Under the pieces are notes generated by a model. That model did no database searches and was not told the DNA's origin. It worked only from the letters and a program-made list of their open reading frames with translations. DNA of 20,025 nt from Treponema sp. UBA4319. GTDB lineage: Bacteria; Spirochaetota; Spirochaetia; Treponematales; Treponemataceae. The stretch is from NCBI GenBank assembly GCA_002393865.1, contig DGUD01000215.1, positions 1-20,025 of the forward strand, given 5' to 3'. The translations under genes were made by a program, and so were the position numbers. How positions within the stretch are numbered: position 1 is the stretch's first letter; the number at the start of each line of letters is the position of its first letter. Positions 5,548 to 13,143 of this stretch are shown here, in pieces.

Positions 5548-7116
5548 TCAGCGGCCGCGCGTGGTCGATTTGTCATCAGGGACAATCACGCAGTCAAGCG
5601 AGATGTTCTTTTCGTTCGCAAGCTCGATGACCATATCCTGCGAAATCTTGCGTTTGCCGCGCGGCCGTTTGTGCGGGCCGGCATCGCCGATGAGGATGAC
5701 CTTTTTCTCCGCCTCATCGCGCCAGTCGTAGTAGTACAGGCTCGCGTACAGCGCCTCGTACACGGCCTCCGGGATGTCGCCGCCCTCGTTGCCGCGGATT
5801 TTGATGGTGTCAAGGTACTCCTTGAGCTGCGCCTCCGAGCTGGTAAAGTCAAAAATCTTGACCGGAAGATTCTCGAATTTATAGTTGTCAAAGTAGTCCC
5901 GGTAGCAGAGCAGCCCGATGCGCACATCGTTGAATTCCTCCAGCTGCTCAAGTACGCGGGGAATCCATTCGTTGCGCAGGCTGTCCAGGTCATCGCGCAT
6001 GCTGCCCGTCGTGTCGATGGCGAGCACGATGTCAACGACGCTCCGGGTCTTGAAGGACTGGATGATTTTGCCGAGGTCGTCGGGCAGCGTCTCAGGCCCC
6101 TTTGAGTACGTCATCATGCCGTTTGCCTTGTTGGCAATCTCGTTGAATTTCTGAGCGGCATCAGGGTTGTAGTCGTCCGTCAGCGTAATCGGGGGAACAG
6201 CGTCCTCCTCTTCGTCCTCGTCATCCTGCCAGTCGTAGGCATCTTCCTCCTGCTGGCCGTAATCAGGCTCCGGCAGCTGCTCCTCCTCGTCAGGCACGTA
6301 GCGGGGCTCCTCCGGCTCATCAAAGCCGCTGTCCTCAGGCTCTTCCGTTTTCTCCGGCTCCGGATCCGGCAGCACCTCCTCTTCCTCAGGAACATAGAGG
6401 GAAGGCGCAGGCGGCTCCTCCTTGACGGGCTCCTGTACCGGCAGCTGCTCTTCCTCCGGCACATCCTGCGTGCTCACCTGCGGCACGGGCGGCTCCTGCT
6501 GCCCGGAGGCGGGCTTTTCCTGCTCCGCGGGTTTGGTCTTGGGGCGGGCAACCTTGACCTTCTGCTCGGTCTTTACGATGCGCTCAAAGTCGCGGGTATC
6601 GAACATAAAGGGATTGTCCTGGAATTTGCCGGTGTAGTCGCCGTATTTTTTGGCGAAGGTGCGGATATTGATGAACAGCCCCTGCGCGATGGAGACGCTG
6701 CCGTGCCGCTCCCACGGATAGCCGTATTCCAGCTCGCTCGGCACATATATATGGAAGCATTTGCCAAGCTTCTCGTGGTGCACCACCGTGGACGAGATAA
6801 GGCTGTATTTGGCATATTCGGACGTGAGCACCTTGCCGTTCAGGTAGCGTATCTCATCGCCGTTCACGCTGTTATACTCCTTTGCGCGGTAGGCGAAGTT
6901 GTCGCTCTTGCCGTCGGGATCCTTTGTCGTCTCCACAAGCATGACGCTCTCCATGCCGCTCTTCTTGCGGATATAGAGGTCAACGCCTTCCTTGCGCCAG
7001 TCGGAGCCATGCTGCTCGACCACGATGTCCTCCTGAAGGACAAGCAGACCGGGCGTATCGGCAAAAGACAGTGCGGCGGTCAGAATCAGGCTAAAAAGCA
7101 AACAAAACTTCTTCAT
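5548..7116 (-). CDS. Secreted VWA-domain protein with acidic linker
   Basis: A 522-residue exported protein. Residues 1-19 are a Sec signal peptide without a lipobox cysteine (LTAALSFA, then DTPG). Residues 20-180 form an unrecognised globular domain. Residues about 190-310 are a low-complexity linker very rich in Pro, Glu and Asp (PEEEQLP, YVPEEEEVLPDPEPE). Residues about 355-515 are a von Willebrand factor A domain. The metal site is well preserved: the DxTGS form of the MIDAS motif (DTTGSM, about 367-372) and GGDIPEA (about 445-451). VWA domains bind protein partners through a divalent ion, so an adhesion or envelope-scaffold role is possible but unproven. ATG at 7116 was chosen because it begins the signal peptide. 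The TTG extension to 7176 is unlikely. Confidence 0.85.
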   Translation of the reverse strand: MKKFCLLFSLILTAALSFADTPGLLVLQEDIVVEQHGSDWRKEGVDLYIRKKSGMESVMLVETTKDPDGKSDNFAYRAKEYNSVNGDEIRYLNGKVLTSEYAKYSLISSTVVHHEKLGKCFHIYVPSELEYGYPWERHGSVSIAQGLFINIRTFAKKYGDYTGKFQDNPFMFDTRDFERIVKTEQKVKVARPKTKPAEQEKPASGQQEPPVPQVSTQDVPEEEQLPVQEPVKEEPPAPSLYVPEEEEVLPDPEPEKTEEPEDSGFDEPEEPRYVPDEEEQLPEPDYGQQEEDAYDWQDDEDEEEDAVPPITLTDDYNPDAAQKFNEIANKANGMMTYSKGPETLPDDLGKIIQSFKTRSVVDIVLAIDTTGSMRDDLDSLRNEWIPRVLEQLEEFNDVRIGLLCYRDYFDNYKFENLPVKIFDFTSSEAQLKEYLDTIKIRGNEGGDIPEAVYEALYASLYYYDWRDEAEKKVILIGDAGPHKRPRGKRKISQDMVIELANEKNISLDCVIVPDDKSTTRGR

Positions 7117-7431
7117 ACTACGATTCTCGGAACAAACGCCGCCCTGTTTTACAGGAAATACGGAGCCTCTTTTCAAAAGTCCCGGGCAAGGCCGTGCCGC
7201 GGACGCATTGCAAGCAGGCTACGGAAAAGAGCGTCGCTACCCCGCCCCAGGCAGGCTCCTCAGCCGCAAAAACATGCGCGCGGCGGCAGCCACCGCCTTC
7301 CGCCCCCGGAATTCAACCGCAGAACAGTGGAAGACCTGCTCGCATCCCTTTGCGCGCGGCAGTCGATGGCGCAGAATGCCAGCACAAATTAATTTATTTT
7401 TCAGAAAAAGTCCGAAATTCGGCAAAAAAAC
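7117..7431. other. Gene-free divergent intergenic region
   Basis: About 315 bases lie between the divergent VWA gene and the next operon. The left two thirds are G/C-rich, with open frames that show no domain or consistent codon preference. The right third (from about 7385) turns A/T-rich as it approaches the promoter. No RNA gene, repeat copy or terminator was recognised, and the VWA promoter could not be placed. Confidence 0.4.
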
Positions 7432-7460
7432 TTTCATCGGCACACAAAATGTGGTATACT
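7432..7460 (+). promoter_or_regulatory. Promoter of the hypothetical/XRE operon
   Basis: TATACT at 7455-7460 is a strong -10 box, preceded by a run of A/T-rich sequence. The hexamer 17 bases upstream (TTTCAT, 7432-7437) is a poor -35. It may rely on upstream A-tracts or an activator. The leader to the start at 7489 would be about 20 nt. Confidence 0.5.
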
Positions 7461-7488
7461 TCTTTACTGTTGCTACAGGATAAAGAAT

Positions 7489-8589
7489 ATGGATGAAGAA
7501 GAAGAGACACCGACGATACATTATACGCCCGTAAGCATTGACGCTTTCTTCGACAAGAACGAAATCCAGAAAGACATTATCAAGACGGGAATCATCATAC
7601 TCACCAAGCACCAGGAGCAGCTGGTGCGCAGGCTCCTTGACGCGCTGCACAAGAACGCGCCTGACAGGGTGGAGCCGCTGGAAAGCCGCCTGCGCCGCGT
7701 GGAGCAGCTGGCAAAAAGCGTGGCGAAATTCCCCTCGCTCCTAGAGCGCACCGCGCTGAACACGACCGTACGCACGCCGGAATCGCTCATAGACAGCCTC
7801 GTGTCCTACCAGGAGGACGGCGACACCATGCTGCACCTGCCCGCAAAGGCGATACTGGGCAAGGGCTTTCTCGTGGCAAAGATACACACATTCTACTCGA
7901 TGTTCAAGCTGGCAAAAAATTACGCGCACATGGAAGAAAAACTTGCCAACGAGTACAACAACGAGACGGTCTCCATGATGTTCAGCCTGCTGGCGGAGGA
8001 CGTCTACCTGAACCTTATCAAGGACAGGACGCTGCCCATGCATATGCGGCGCCAGCTGGCAAATTCGCTCATCATCCTATGGGAGCACCGCTCCGACCAG
8101 ACGATTTCCGACATCGCACCCGTCCTCCAGTCGGTCTGGACGGCACGGCGCAAGCTTGCCCCGGCATTCGGCACCATGATGGGCACGAGCGAGCTGCTGC
8201 TGGTGAGCATCCAGATGGACGAGCAGTGGACGCAGTTCATCAAGAAGCGGCTGGGCGACGCGGAGGTATCGCAGGCGATGGAGGAATTCCTCTTCGGGCT
8301 CTCCTACGAGCAGATTCAGCGGCTCAGGAACATCCTGCGCGAGCAGGGCGTAAAGGCCATCGGGCGCGACGAGGTGAGCGCGTATCTGGGCGAACGCGTC
8401 AAGACGGACATCAGCCTTGACTACCGCGACTTCTACCTGCTGTACACCGTCCGGCGGGACAATGCGCGGGCACGCGGCAGGCTCAGGCTCCCCGGTCCCC
8501 GCCACACGCTTGAGGACTTCTTCATCCAGTTCGTCATGGAGCAGAACGACGAGAAGCAGCAGAACGACTCTTTTGCGAAGGGGGAATAG
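7489..8589 (+). CDS. Conserved-looking all-helical protein of unknown function
   Basis: I do not recognise this 366-residue protein. It begins with an acidic stretch (MDEEEETP), has no signal peptide or membrane segment, and appears to be almost entirely alpha-helical and cytosolic. Residues 45-80 are charged and amphipathic (RRLLDALHKNAPDRVEPLES) and could form a coiled coil. The C-terminal tail is rich in Gln, Asn and Asp. AGGA at about 7476-7479 gives a nine-base ribosome-binding spacing to ATG 7489. The stop is two bases before the XRE-cupin regulator start, so the two are surely cotranscribed and may act together. Codon use is the same G/C-ending pattern as neighbouring genes, arguing for a resident, functional gene. 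Confidence 0.85.
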   Translation: MDEEEETPTIHYTPVSIDAFFDKNEIQKDIIKTGIIILTKHQEQLVRRLLDALHKNAPDRVEPLESRLRRVEQLAKSVAKFPSLLERTALNTTVRTPESLIDSLVSYQEDGDTMLHLPAKAILGKGFLVAKIHTFYSMFKLAKNYAHMEEKLANEYNNETVSMMFSLLAEDVYLNLIKDRTLPMHMRRQLANSLIILWEHRSDQTISDIAPVLQSVWTARRKLAPAFGTMMGTSELLLVSIQMDEQWTQFIKKRLGDAEVSQAMEEFLFGLSYEQIQRLRNILREQGVKAIGRDEVSAYLGERVKTDISLDYRDFYLLYTVRRDNARARGRLRLPGPRHTLEDFFIQFVMEQNDEKQQNDSFAKGE

Positions 8590-8591
8590 GC

Positions 8592-9206
8592 ATGGAAGCA
8601 GAGGAATCCACGGGACAGGCGGAGGACACAAGCCTCCCCAAGAAGAAATACCACTTTGGCGAGAAAATCCGCGCCGTGCGGGAAAAGAAGCACATGACGC
8701 TCAAGATGGTGGCGCAGCAGGCGGGCGTGAGCGAGAGCCTTGTCTCGCAGATAGAGCGGAACCGGGTCTCCCCTGCCATAGACACGCTGCTCTCGCTCGC
8801 AATCGTGCTGGATATCAACCTCGAATATCTCTTTGAGGAGTACAACCGGCGCCGCCCCGTCACCGTCGTCAGGGCGGGAGAGCGCCGCTCCATGCACGAG
8901 GACGACATCGCCTACGAGGAAATCGCAAAGCCGAACGAGCGGGACGGGCAGCATTCGCTGGAAAGCTACATCGTCACCATCCCCGTCGGCTCGCACACGC
9001 ACCGCGGCAACTACGGGCACCTCGGCCACGAGATGGGCTTTATTCTTGAGGGCAGCGCGCGGCTCCACTACGAGAACCGCGAATACGAGCTGTCCGAGGG
9101 CGACAGCATCACCTTCAGCGCGGGCGCGCCGCACACGCTGGAGAACACCGGCACCACCCCGCTCAAGGCCATCTGGGTAGTCAGCCCGGCGCAGCGCTTC
9201 ATCTAG
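8592..9206 (+). CDS. XRE-family regulator with C-terminal cupin domain
   Basis: A 204-residue DNA-binding regulator. Residues about 20-80 form an XRE/lambda-type helix-turn-helix (KIRAVREKKHMTLKMVAQQ, then SESLVSQIERNRVSPAIDTL). Residues about 115-200 form a cupin_2 sensor fold: GSHTHRG and GHEMGFILEG hold the likely metal-binding histidines and glutamate, and YELSEGDSITFSAGAPHTLEN is the second cupin motif. This architecture is shared with PuuR/SutR-like regulators that sense small amines, amino acids or sulfur compounds. The ligand here cannot be predicted. GGGGG at about 8580-8584 is the ribosome binding site. Being second in an operon with an uncharacterised gene suggests that gene is its partner or target. 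Confidence 0.92.
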   Translation: MEAEESTGQAEDTSLPKKKYHFGEKIRAVREKKHMTLKMVAQQAGVSESLVSQIERNRVSPAIDTLLSLAIVLDINLEYLFEEYNRRRPVTVVRAGERRSMHEDDIAYEEIAKPNERDGQHSLESYIVTIPVGSHTHRGNYGHLGHEMGFILEGSARLHYENREYELSEGDSITFSAGAPHTLENTGTTPLKAIWVVSPAQRFI

Positions 9207-9263
9207 GAGCAAGCGCATTCTGCCACAGCCCTGCAGCAGCCCCGCCCGCCCGGAGGTACCAGC

Positions 9264-9317
9264 GTGCCCAGCGGTAGGGAGGACAGCATCATGCGCCCCT
9301 CCGGAAAAAGAAACTAA
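9264..9317 (+). CDS. Possible 17-codon micro-ORF upstream of prs
   Basis: A GTG start follows a perfect GGAGG (9252-9256) with a seven-base spacing. The frame runs VPSGREDSIMRPSGKRN to a TAA at 9315-9317. An internal ATG at 9291 has its own GGGAGGA. It lies before the mapped prs promoter, so it would belong to the tail of the XRE operon transcript. Good ribosome sites are easy to find by chance in G-rich sequence, so this is only a candidate. Confidence 0.2.
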   Translation: MPSGREDSIMRPSGKRN

Positions 9318-9352
9318 AAATAACCTGAAATTCAAAGAACAGCTTTCCAGCC

Positions 9353-9382
9353 TTGCACAGACACCCCTGCATACGGTATAAT
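9353..9382 (+). promoter_or_regulatory. Promoter of the prs operon
   Basis: TTGCAC (9353-9358) and the perfect TATAAT (9377-9382) are separated by 18 bases. Transcription from about 9389 gives a leader near 150 nt before the prs start at 9542. The leader holds ATG 9479 with AGGA before it, in frame with prs. No riboswitch-like fold was recognised in the leader. Confidence 0.75.
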
Positions 9383-9541
9383 GGCACTGAGGCAGCTCCG
9401 GCAGCCCGCGCTCGCAGTTTTGCGGCGTATCGCCTTTCCAAAAACCTACGACTCGCGTTTTGCAAGGGCAGGAATGGTATGCAGCAAAAGCGGCAGGCGG
9501 CAGAAGCAGGCCCGCTACATTTTTTTCAGGGGAATCGAATA

Positions 9542-10849
9542 ATGCCGTATTCAGAACCTACCGACCTCGCTGTGGTCGCGTGCCCCGGAGGGGAATCATT
9601 CGCAAACGAAGTGATTACCCACCTGCGCCACATGTACAAGCATCGCTTCTCGCTCAAAAGCGATGTCATCTCCAAGCGCTACAATCTTGACAAAGACAAG
9701 CTGGTGCAGCAGATAAACCTAGAGAACGACCTCAGGACAAGCGACCTCTGCATCCGTGGCATGGTAGACAAGTACCGGCCGCCTGTGTTCAAGGTGAACA
9801 CCCGCTTCACCTATTTTGCGAACGGCGAGTTCAAGGCGGAGCTGAACGACTGCATCCGCGGCAAGGACATCTTTATCTTTCAGGATGTGGAGAACCATGA
9901 GCCGATTTCCCTGAACGACGGAAAAAATATCATGCGGCTCAGCGTAAACGACCACGTGATGAACCTGCTCGTCACCATAGACGCGGTACGCCAGGCCGGC
10001 GCGCGGCAGATTACGCTCGTGCTGCCGGTCTATCCCTACAGCCGCCAGCACAAGCGCAAGGGGCGCGAAGGCCTTACTGCCGCCCTGCTGGGGCACATCT
10101 ACGAGAGCATGGAAGTGCGCCGCATCATCACGCTCGACCTGCACTCACGGGAAATCGTGAACGCGTTCAGCCACACGCACTGCGAGAACCTCCACGCATC
10201 CTACCAGATTATACGGGAGCTGGCAAAGGCCGTCGACCTGACAAAGGAAGACCTCGTCGTCGTCAGCCCGGACACCGGCGCCATCGACCGCAACAAATTC
10301 TACGCCACCGGCCTGAAAAAGCCGCTCGCCATGATTTACAAGGAGCGTGACTATTCCATCGTGACGCAGGACGCGAAGAACACGAATATCAAGAGCATAA
10401 AGCTGCTCGGCGACGTCAAAGGCAAGGTCGCGTTCCTTGCGGACGACATGCTCGGCACGGGCGGCACGCTGCTGAAGGCCATGAGCTTCCTGCACCAGCA
10501 GGGCGCCACCAAAGTCATTGCGGCAATCAGCCTGCCCTTCTTTACCGGCAACGCCATCCAGCTTTTTGACGACGCCTACAAGCAGGGGCTGTTCTACCGC
10601 ATCATCGGGACAAACGCCGTCTACCACGAGGAGCTGGTCAAGCGCGAATGGTACATCAGCACGAACGTGAGCGGGCTTTTTGCCAACGTCATCACGCGCC
10701 TGCACCACGAGCAGTCCCTGAGCGACCTGCTGGACAACCGCACTATAATCGACAAGCTCATCAAGGCGAGCAAACCTGCAGAGCAGAAGGACGCGCAGAC
10801 CGCCGATCCCACCGGAAAAGCGGTGAACAACTGCGACCCGCTGGCCTAA
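9542..10849 (+). CDS. prs: Ribose-phosphate pyrophosphokinase, long form
   Basis: PRPP synthetase makes phosphoribosyl pyrophosphate from ribose 5-phosphate and ATP for nucleotide, His and Trp synthesis. The 435 residues carry FANGEF (92-97), the flexible catalytic loop YPYSRQHKRKGRE (164-176), TLDLHS (197-202), VSPDTGAIDR (241-250) and the PRPP-binding loop DDMLGTGGT (301-309). It is about 120 residues longer than the classical enzyme because of an N-terminal extension and a C-terminal tail, as in the long spirochaete type. The start at 9542 follows AGGGG at fair spacing. ATG 9479 would add 21 residues lacking conserved features. It opens an operon with an FGGY kinase six bases downstream. 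Confidence 0.93.
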   Translation: MPYSEPTDLAVVACPGGESFANEVITHLRHMYKHRFSLKSDVISKRYNLDKDKLVQQINLENDLRTSDLCIRGMVDKYRPPVFKVNTRFTYFANGEFKAELNDCIRGKDIFIFQDVENHEPISLNDGKNIMRLSVNDHVMNLLVTIDAVRQAGARQITLVLPVYPYSRQHKRKGREGLTAALLGHIYESMEVRRIITLDLHSREIVNAFSHTHCENLHASYQIIRELAKAVDLTKEDLVVVSPDTGAIDRNKFYATGLKKPLAMIYKERDYSIVTQDAKNTNIKSIKLLGDVKGKVAFLADDMLGTGGTLLKAMSFLHQQGATKVIAAISLPFFTGNAIQLFDDAYKQGLFYRIIGTNAVYHEELVKREWYISTNVSGLFANVITRLHHEQSLSDLLDNRTIIDKLIKASKPAEQKDAQTADPTGKAVNNCDPLA

Positions 10850-10855
10850 GCGCCC

Positions 10856-12148
10856 ATGAGCATCGTCCTCTGCGCGGACATCGGGACTTCATCGCTGAAA
10901 GCCGCGCTCATCACGGACAGCGGCATGCCCGCAGCGTTCAGCCGGCAGATGTTCCTGCGCCACTACACGCATCATGCGGCGCAGGAATGGCTGCCCGCGC
11001 TGCATGATGCGGCCGGGGAGCTCGCATCGCAGGCCGAGCCTACCGCCCGCAGCATCGATGCCATCTGTATCAGCGGTAACGGCCCCACGCTTGTGGCGGC
11101 GGACGGAAGGACGCTGCTCTGGAACGCCCCGGCTCCGCAGCAGCCCCCGCTTACGGCGGAAGCCGCCCCATCCCTCTACATTCCCCGGCTCCTCGCATTC
11201 AAGGAGCTGTTCCCCGCATCGTGGGACAGCAGCGCCCTCATCATGAGCGGGCCGGAATACCTTATCTGGCAGCTGTGCGGCAGCGCCGTGACCATCCTGC
11301 CGGAAAAACGCTATGCGGCGGCGTACTGGAGCGGCGGCGCGCTGGCGGCGGCGGGGCTCGGCGGCACAGAATCCAAGCTTGCGCCCTTTGTGCCCCCCGC
11401 TACAAAGGCGGGCGGACTTTCAGAGGCAGCTGCGCACGTCCTGCAGCACAATGGCCTGCATATCCCGGCCGGAACGCCCGTCTACTGCGGCGCGCCGGAT
11501 TTTATCAGCGCGCTCGTCGGAACAAACACGCTGCACCCCGGAGCCGTCTGCGACCGGGCAGGCTCCAGCGAGGGGTTGAACCTCTGCACGGCGCTTCCCG
11601 CCAGCGCCCAAGGGCTCCGCACGCTCCCTTCCCCCTGCGAAAATCTCTGGAACGCAAGTTTCCTGCTGCCGGAAAGCGGCACCCGTTTTTCCGCCGTCAA
11701 ACAGAAAGCGGAGCGGCTCTGCGGCAGGCAGCTGGCCTTTGCGGCATTTGTGCGCAGCTGCATGGAAAGCGGCGGCAGCAATCCGGTCTTTGCGGAAGGC
11801 TGGCAGCTCATGCGCCGGACCGCGGCGCAGATAGCAGGCGGCATGGACGCGCTCGCCGCCGCCGCAGAGGCGACAGGTACCCCGCGCCCCTGCAGCATCA
11901 CCGTTACCGGCGGGCAGGCTGCGAACGACGACTGGAACCAGATGAAGGCGGATGCCACCGGCATGGACATCGTTGTCCCTGTATGCCGGGACTCGGAGCT
12001 GCTGGGAGACGCCGTGTTCGCTGGCTGCGGCGCGGGGGAATACAAATCCTTTGCGGAAGGGGCGGAGCGCCTGTTCCGGGCAGCAAAGACATTCCGTCCG
12101 GGCACGGACAGCACGCGCACGATTCCTGCCCGCGGGGATCCCGCATGA
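10856..12148 (+). CDS. FGGY-family carbohydrate kinase
   Basis: A 430-residue sugar kinase. The phosphate-1 motif DIGTSSLK (residues 8-15) opens the N-terminal FGGY domain. The catalytic Asp sits in GAPDFISALVG (about 217-227). The C-terminal ATP-binding signature is TGGQAANDDWNQMKADATG (about 349-367), equivalent to the GGGARSxxWxQ motif. Relatives phosphorylate xylulose, ribulose, gluconate or glycerol; the substrate cannot be set from sequence alone. It is shorter than typical FGGY kinases (about 480-520), mostly in the N-domain. The start lies six bases after prs with no obvious ribosome binding site, so translation is probably coupled. Its stop overlaps the start of the HAD gene (ATGA). 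Confidence 0.85.
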   Translation: MSIVLCADIGTSSLKAALITDSGMPAAFSRQMFLRHYTHHAAQEWLPALHDAAGELASQAEPTARSIDAICISGNGPTLVAADGRTLLWNAPAPQQPPLTAEAAPSLYIPRLLAFKELFPASWDSSALIMSGPEYLIWQLCGSAVTILPEKRYAAAYWSGGALAAAGLGGTESKLAPFVPPATKAGGLSEAAAHVLQHNGLHIPAGTPVYCGAPDFISALVGTNTLHPGAVCDRAGSSEGLNLCTALPASAQGLRTLPSPCENLWNASFLLPESGTRFSAVKQKAERLCGRQLAFAAFVRSCMESGGSNPVFAEGWQLMRRTAAQIAGGMDALAAAAEATGTPRPCSITVTGGQAANDDWNQMKADATGMDIVVPVCRDSELLGDAVFAGCGAGEYKSFAEGAERLFRAAKTFRPGTDSTRTIPARGDPA

Positions 12149-12813
12149 GAATCTACCGCATTCCCCAGAAAACCCGAACCATCATATTCGACATCGACGG
12201 CACGCTCTATACGGACAAGCTCTACGTCTTCGAGCAGGTTGACGCGCAGGTGCGGCACTTCGCGCACATCCGGGGCATCAGCGAGCAGGCGGCGCGGCAC
12301 ATGATTGCAGGCTACCGGAAGACATGGAGCGCCTCGCACGGCGGAAAAAAAATAAGCCTCGGCAATACATTCGCGGCGTTCGGCATTCCCATCGAAACCA
12401 GCGTAAAGTGGCGCGAGATGCTGCTTGCCCCGGAGCACTACCTGCATCCCGACCCGCTGCTGCAGCAGACCATCTCCACGCTCAAGGAACGCTTCGCGCT
12501 TATCTGCGTCACGAACAACCCCGTGGCGGCAGCCCGCAGGACGCTCGCGGCAATCGGCGCAGACACGCTGCTGCCGGACATCATCGGGCTGGACACCTGC
12601 GGCAAATCCAAGCCCGCAAAAGAAGTCCTTGAGCTGGCGGCAGAGCGCACCGCCACCCCGTTCAGCCAGTGCCTCTCCGTCGGCGACCGCTACGATATAG
12701 ACGTGGCGCTCCCTCTTGAGCTGGGCATGGGCGGCATCGTCGTCAGCGGCGTGGAGGAAGTGTACCAGCTTCCGGAGCTCCTCTGCCCCCGGCACATCGC
12801 GCCCGGCGCGTGA
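12145..12813 (+). CDS. HAD-family phosphatase
   Basis: A 222-residue haloacid-dehalogenase-type hydrolase. Motif I is FDIDGTL, with Asp16 as nucleophile and Asp18 as acid/base. Motif II is the Thr in CVTNN. Motif III is the Lys in GKSKPAK. Motif IV is GDRYDID near residues 181-187. The helical cap between motifs I and II (residues about 25-105) marks the C1-cap type, which includes phosphoglycolate phosphatases and nucleotidases. It is the last gene of the prs-kinase operon and overlaps the kinase stop by four bases in an ATGA junction. It may remove a dead-end sugar phosphate or nucleotide made by its partners, though this is inferred from position only. Confidence 0.85.
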   Translation: MRIYRIPQKTRTIIFDIDGTLYTDKLYVFEQVDAQVRHFAHIRGISEQAARHMIAGYRKTWSASHGGKKISLGNTFAAFGIPIETSVKWREMLLAPEHYLHPDPLLQQTISTLKERFALICVTNNPVAAARRTLAAIGADTLLPDIIGLDTCGKSKPAKEVLELAAERTATPFSQCLSVGDRYDIDVALPLELGMGGIVVSGVEEVYQLPELLCPRHIAPGA

Positions 12814-12905
12814 GCAGCCGCGGCAGACACCCGCCCGGCGTATGCAGACGATTGCTTTTGCATTAACATTGCATAAAATACAACGCCGCATTGAAAACAT
12901 TTCAC
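12814..12905. other. A/T-rich region upstream of the ilvC promoter
   Basis: No gene and no terminator for the prs operon were seen. The second half is A/T-rich with repeated TTGCAT-like hexamers (about 12856-12875 and just after). Together with the CGCATTG at about 12886 these could be protein-binding sites ahead of ilvC, but the pattern is weak. Confidence 0.3.
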
Positions 12906-12934
12906 TTTACGCAACAGATTGCCTGTGTTATACT
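12906..12934 (+). promoter_or_regulatory. ilvC promoter
   Basis: TTTACG (12906-12911) and TATACT (12929-12934) are separated by 17 bases. The start of transcription would be near 12941, directly at the first arm of a structured leader of about 200 nt. Confidence 0.65.
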
Positions 12935-12939
12935 AAATC

Positions 12940-13095
12940 TGTCCGGAACCCCATGGTCTCCGGACAAGCCTTGCATTTTTTCAGGCAGGAGCCTTGCGAA
13001 AATGCGGGATTCCAAGGTTGCTGTCCGGAAAACCGAAGTTCCCGGACAGCTCCACGGCATAAAAAGGGCGGGCTGCAAGAATCCGCCGCATTTTT
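12940..13095 (+). promoter_or_regulatory. Structured ilvC leader, possible attenuator
   Basis: Four hairpins lie in a row. H1 is TGTCCGGA/TCCGGACA (12940-12947, 12959-12966). H2 is GCATTTT/AAAATGC with an inner AGGC/GCCT (12973-13005). H3 is GCTGTCCGG/CCGGACAGC (13020-13028, 13042-13050). H4 is GGCGG/CCGCC followed by CATTTTT (13067-13095), which resembles an intrinsic terminator. The arms of H1 and H3 are interchangeable, so arm 1 can pair with arm 4 and arm 2 with arm 3. That mutual exclusion is typical of attenuators and riboswitches. No leader peptide with a run of Ile, Val or Leu codons and no T-box motif was found, so the signal is unknown. Confidence 0.55.
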
Positions 13096-13143
13096 GGGAG
13101 CCGCAAACGCCGGCAGGCGCGGCTTTCCACAGGAGTCTTAGAA

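Noticed and set aside
7117-7431. tRNA, small RNA or gene remnant in the divergent gap
   Set aside because: No cloverleaf arms, GTTCGA-type loop or recognisable protein fragment could be found by eye.
11221-12144. Upstream extension of the HAD gene frame
   Set aside because: It overlaps the FGGY kinase in another frame; the kinase motifs are clear and the HAD domain starts at 12145.
12940-13095. T-box riboswitch in the ilvC leader
   Set aside because: No T-box consensus (the GGGTGG-ACCGCG type) is present.
12952-13141. Leader peptide upstream of ilvC
   Set aside because: The frame beginning MVSGQALHFF has no run of Ile, Val or Leu codons and no clear ribosome site, so classical translational attenuation is not supported.
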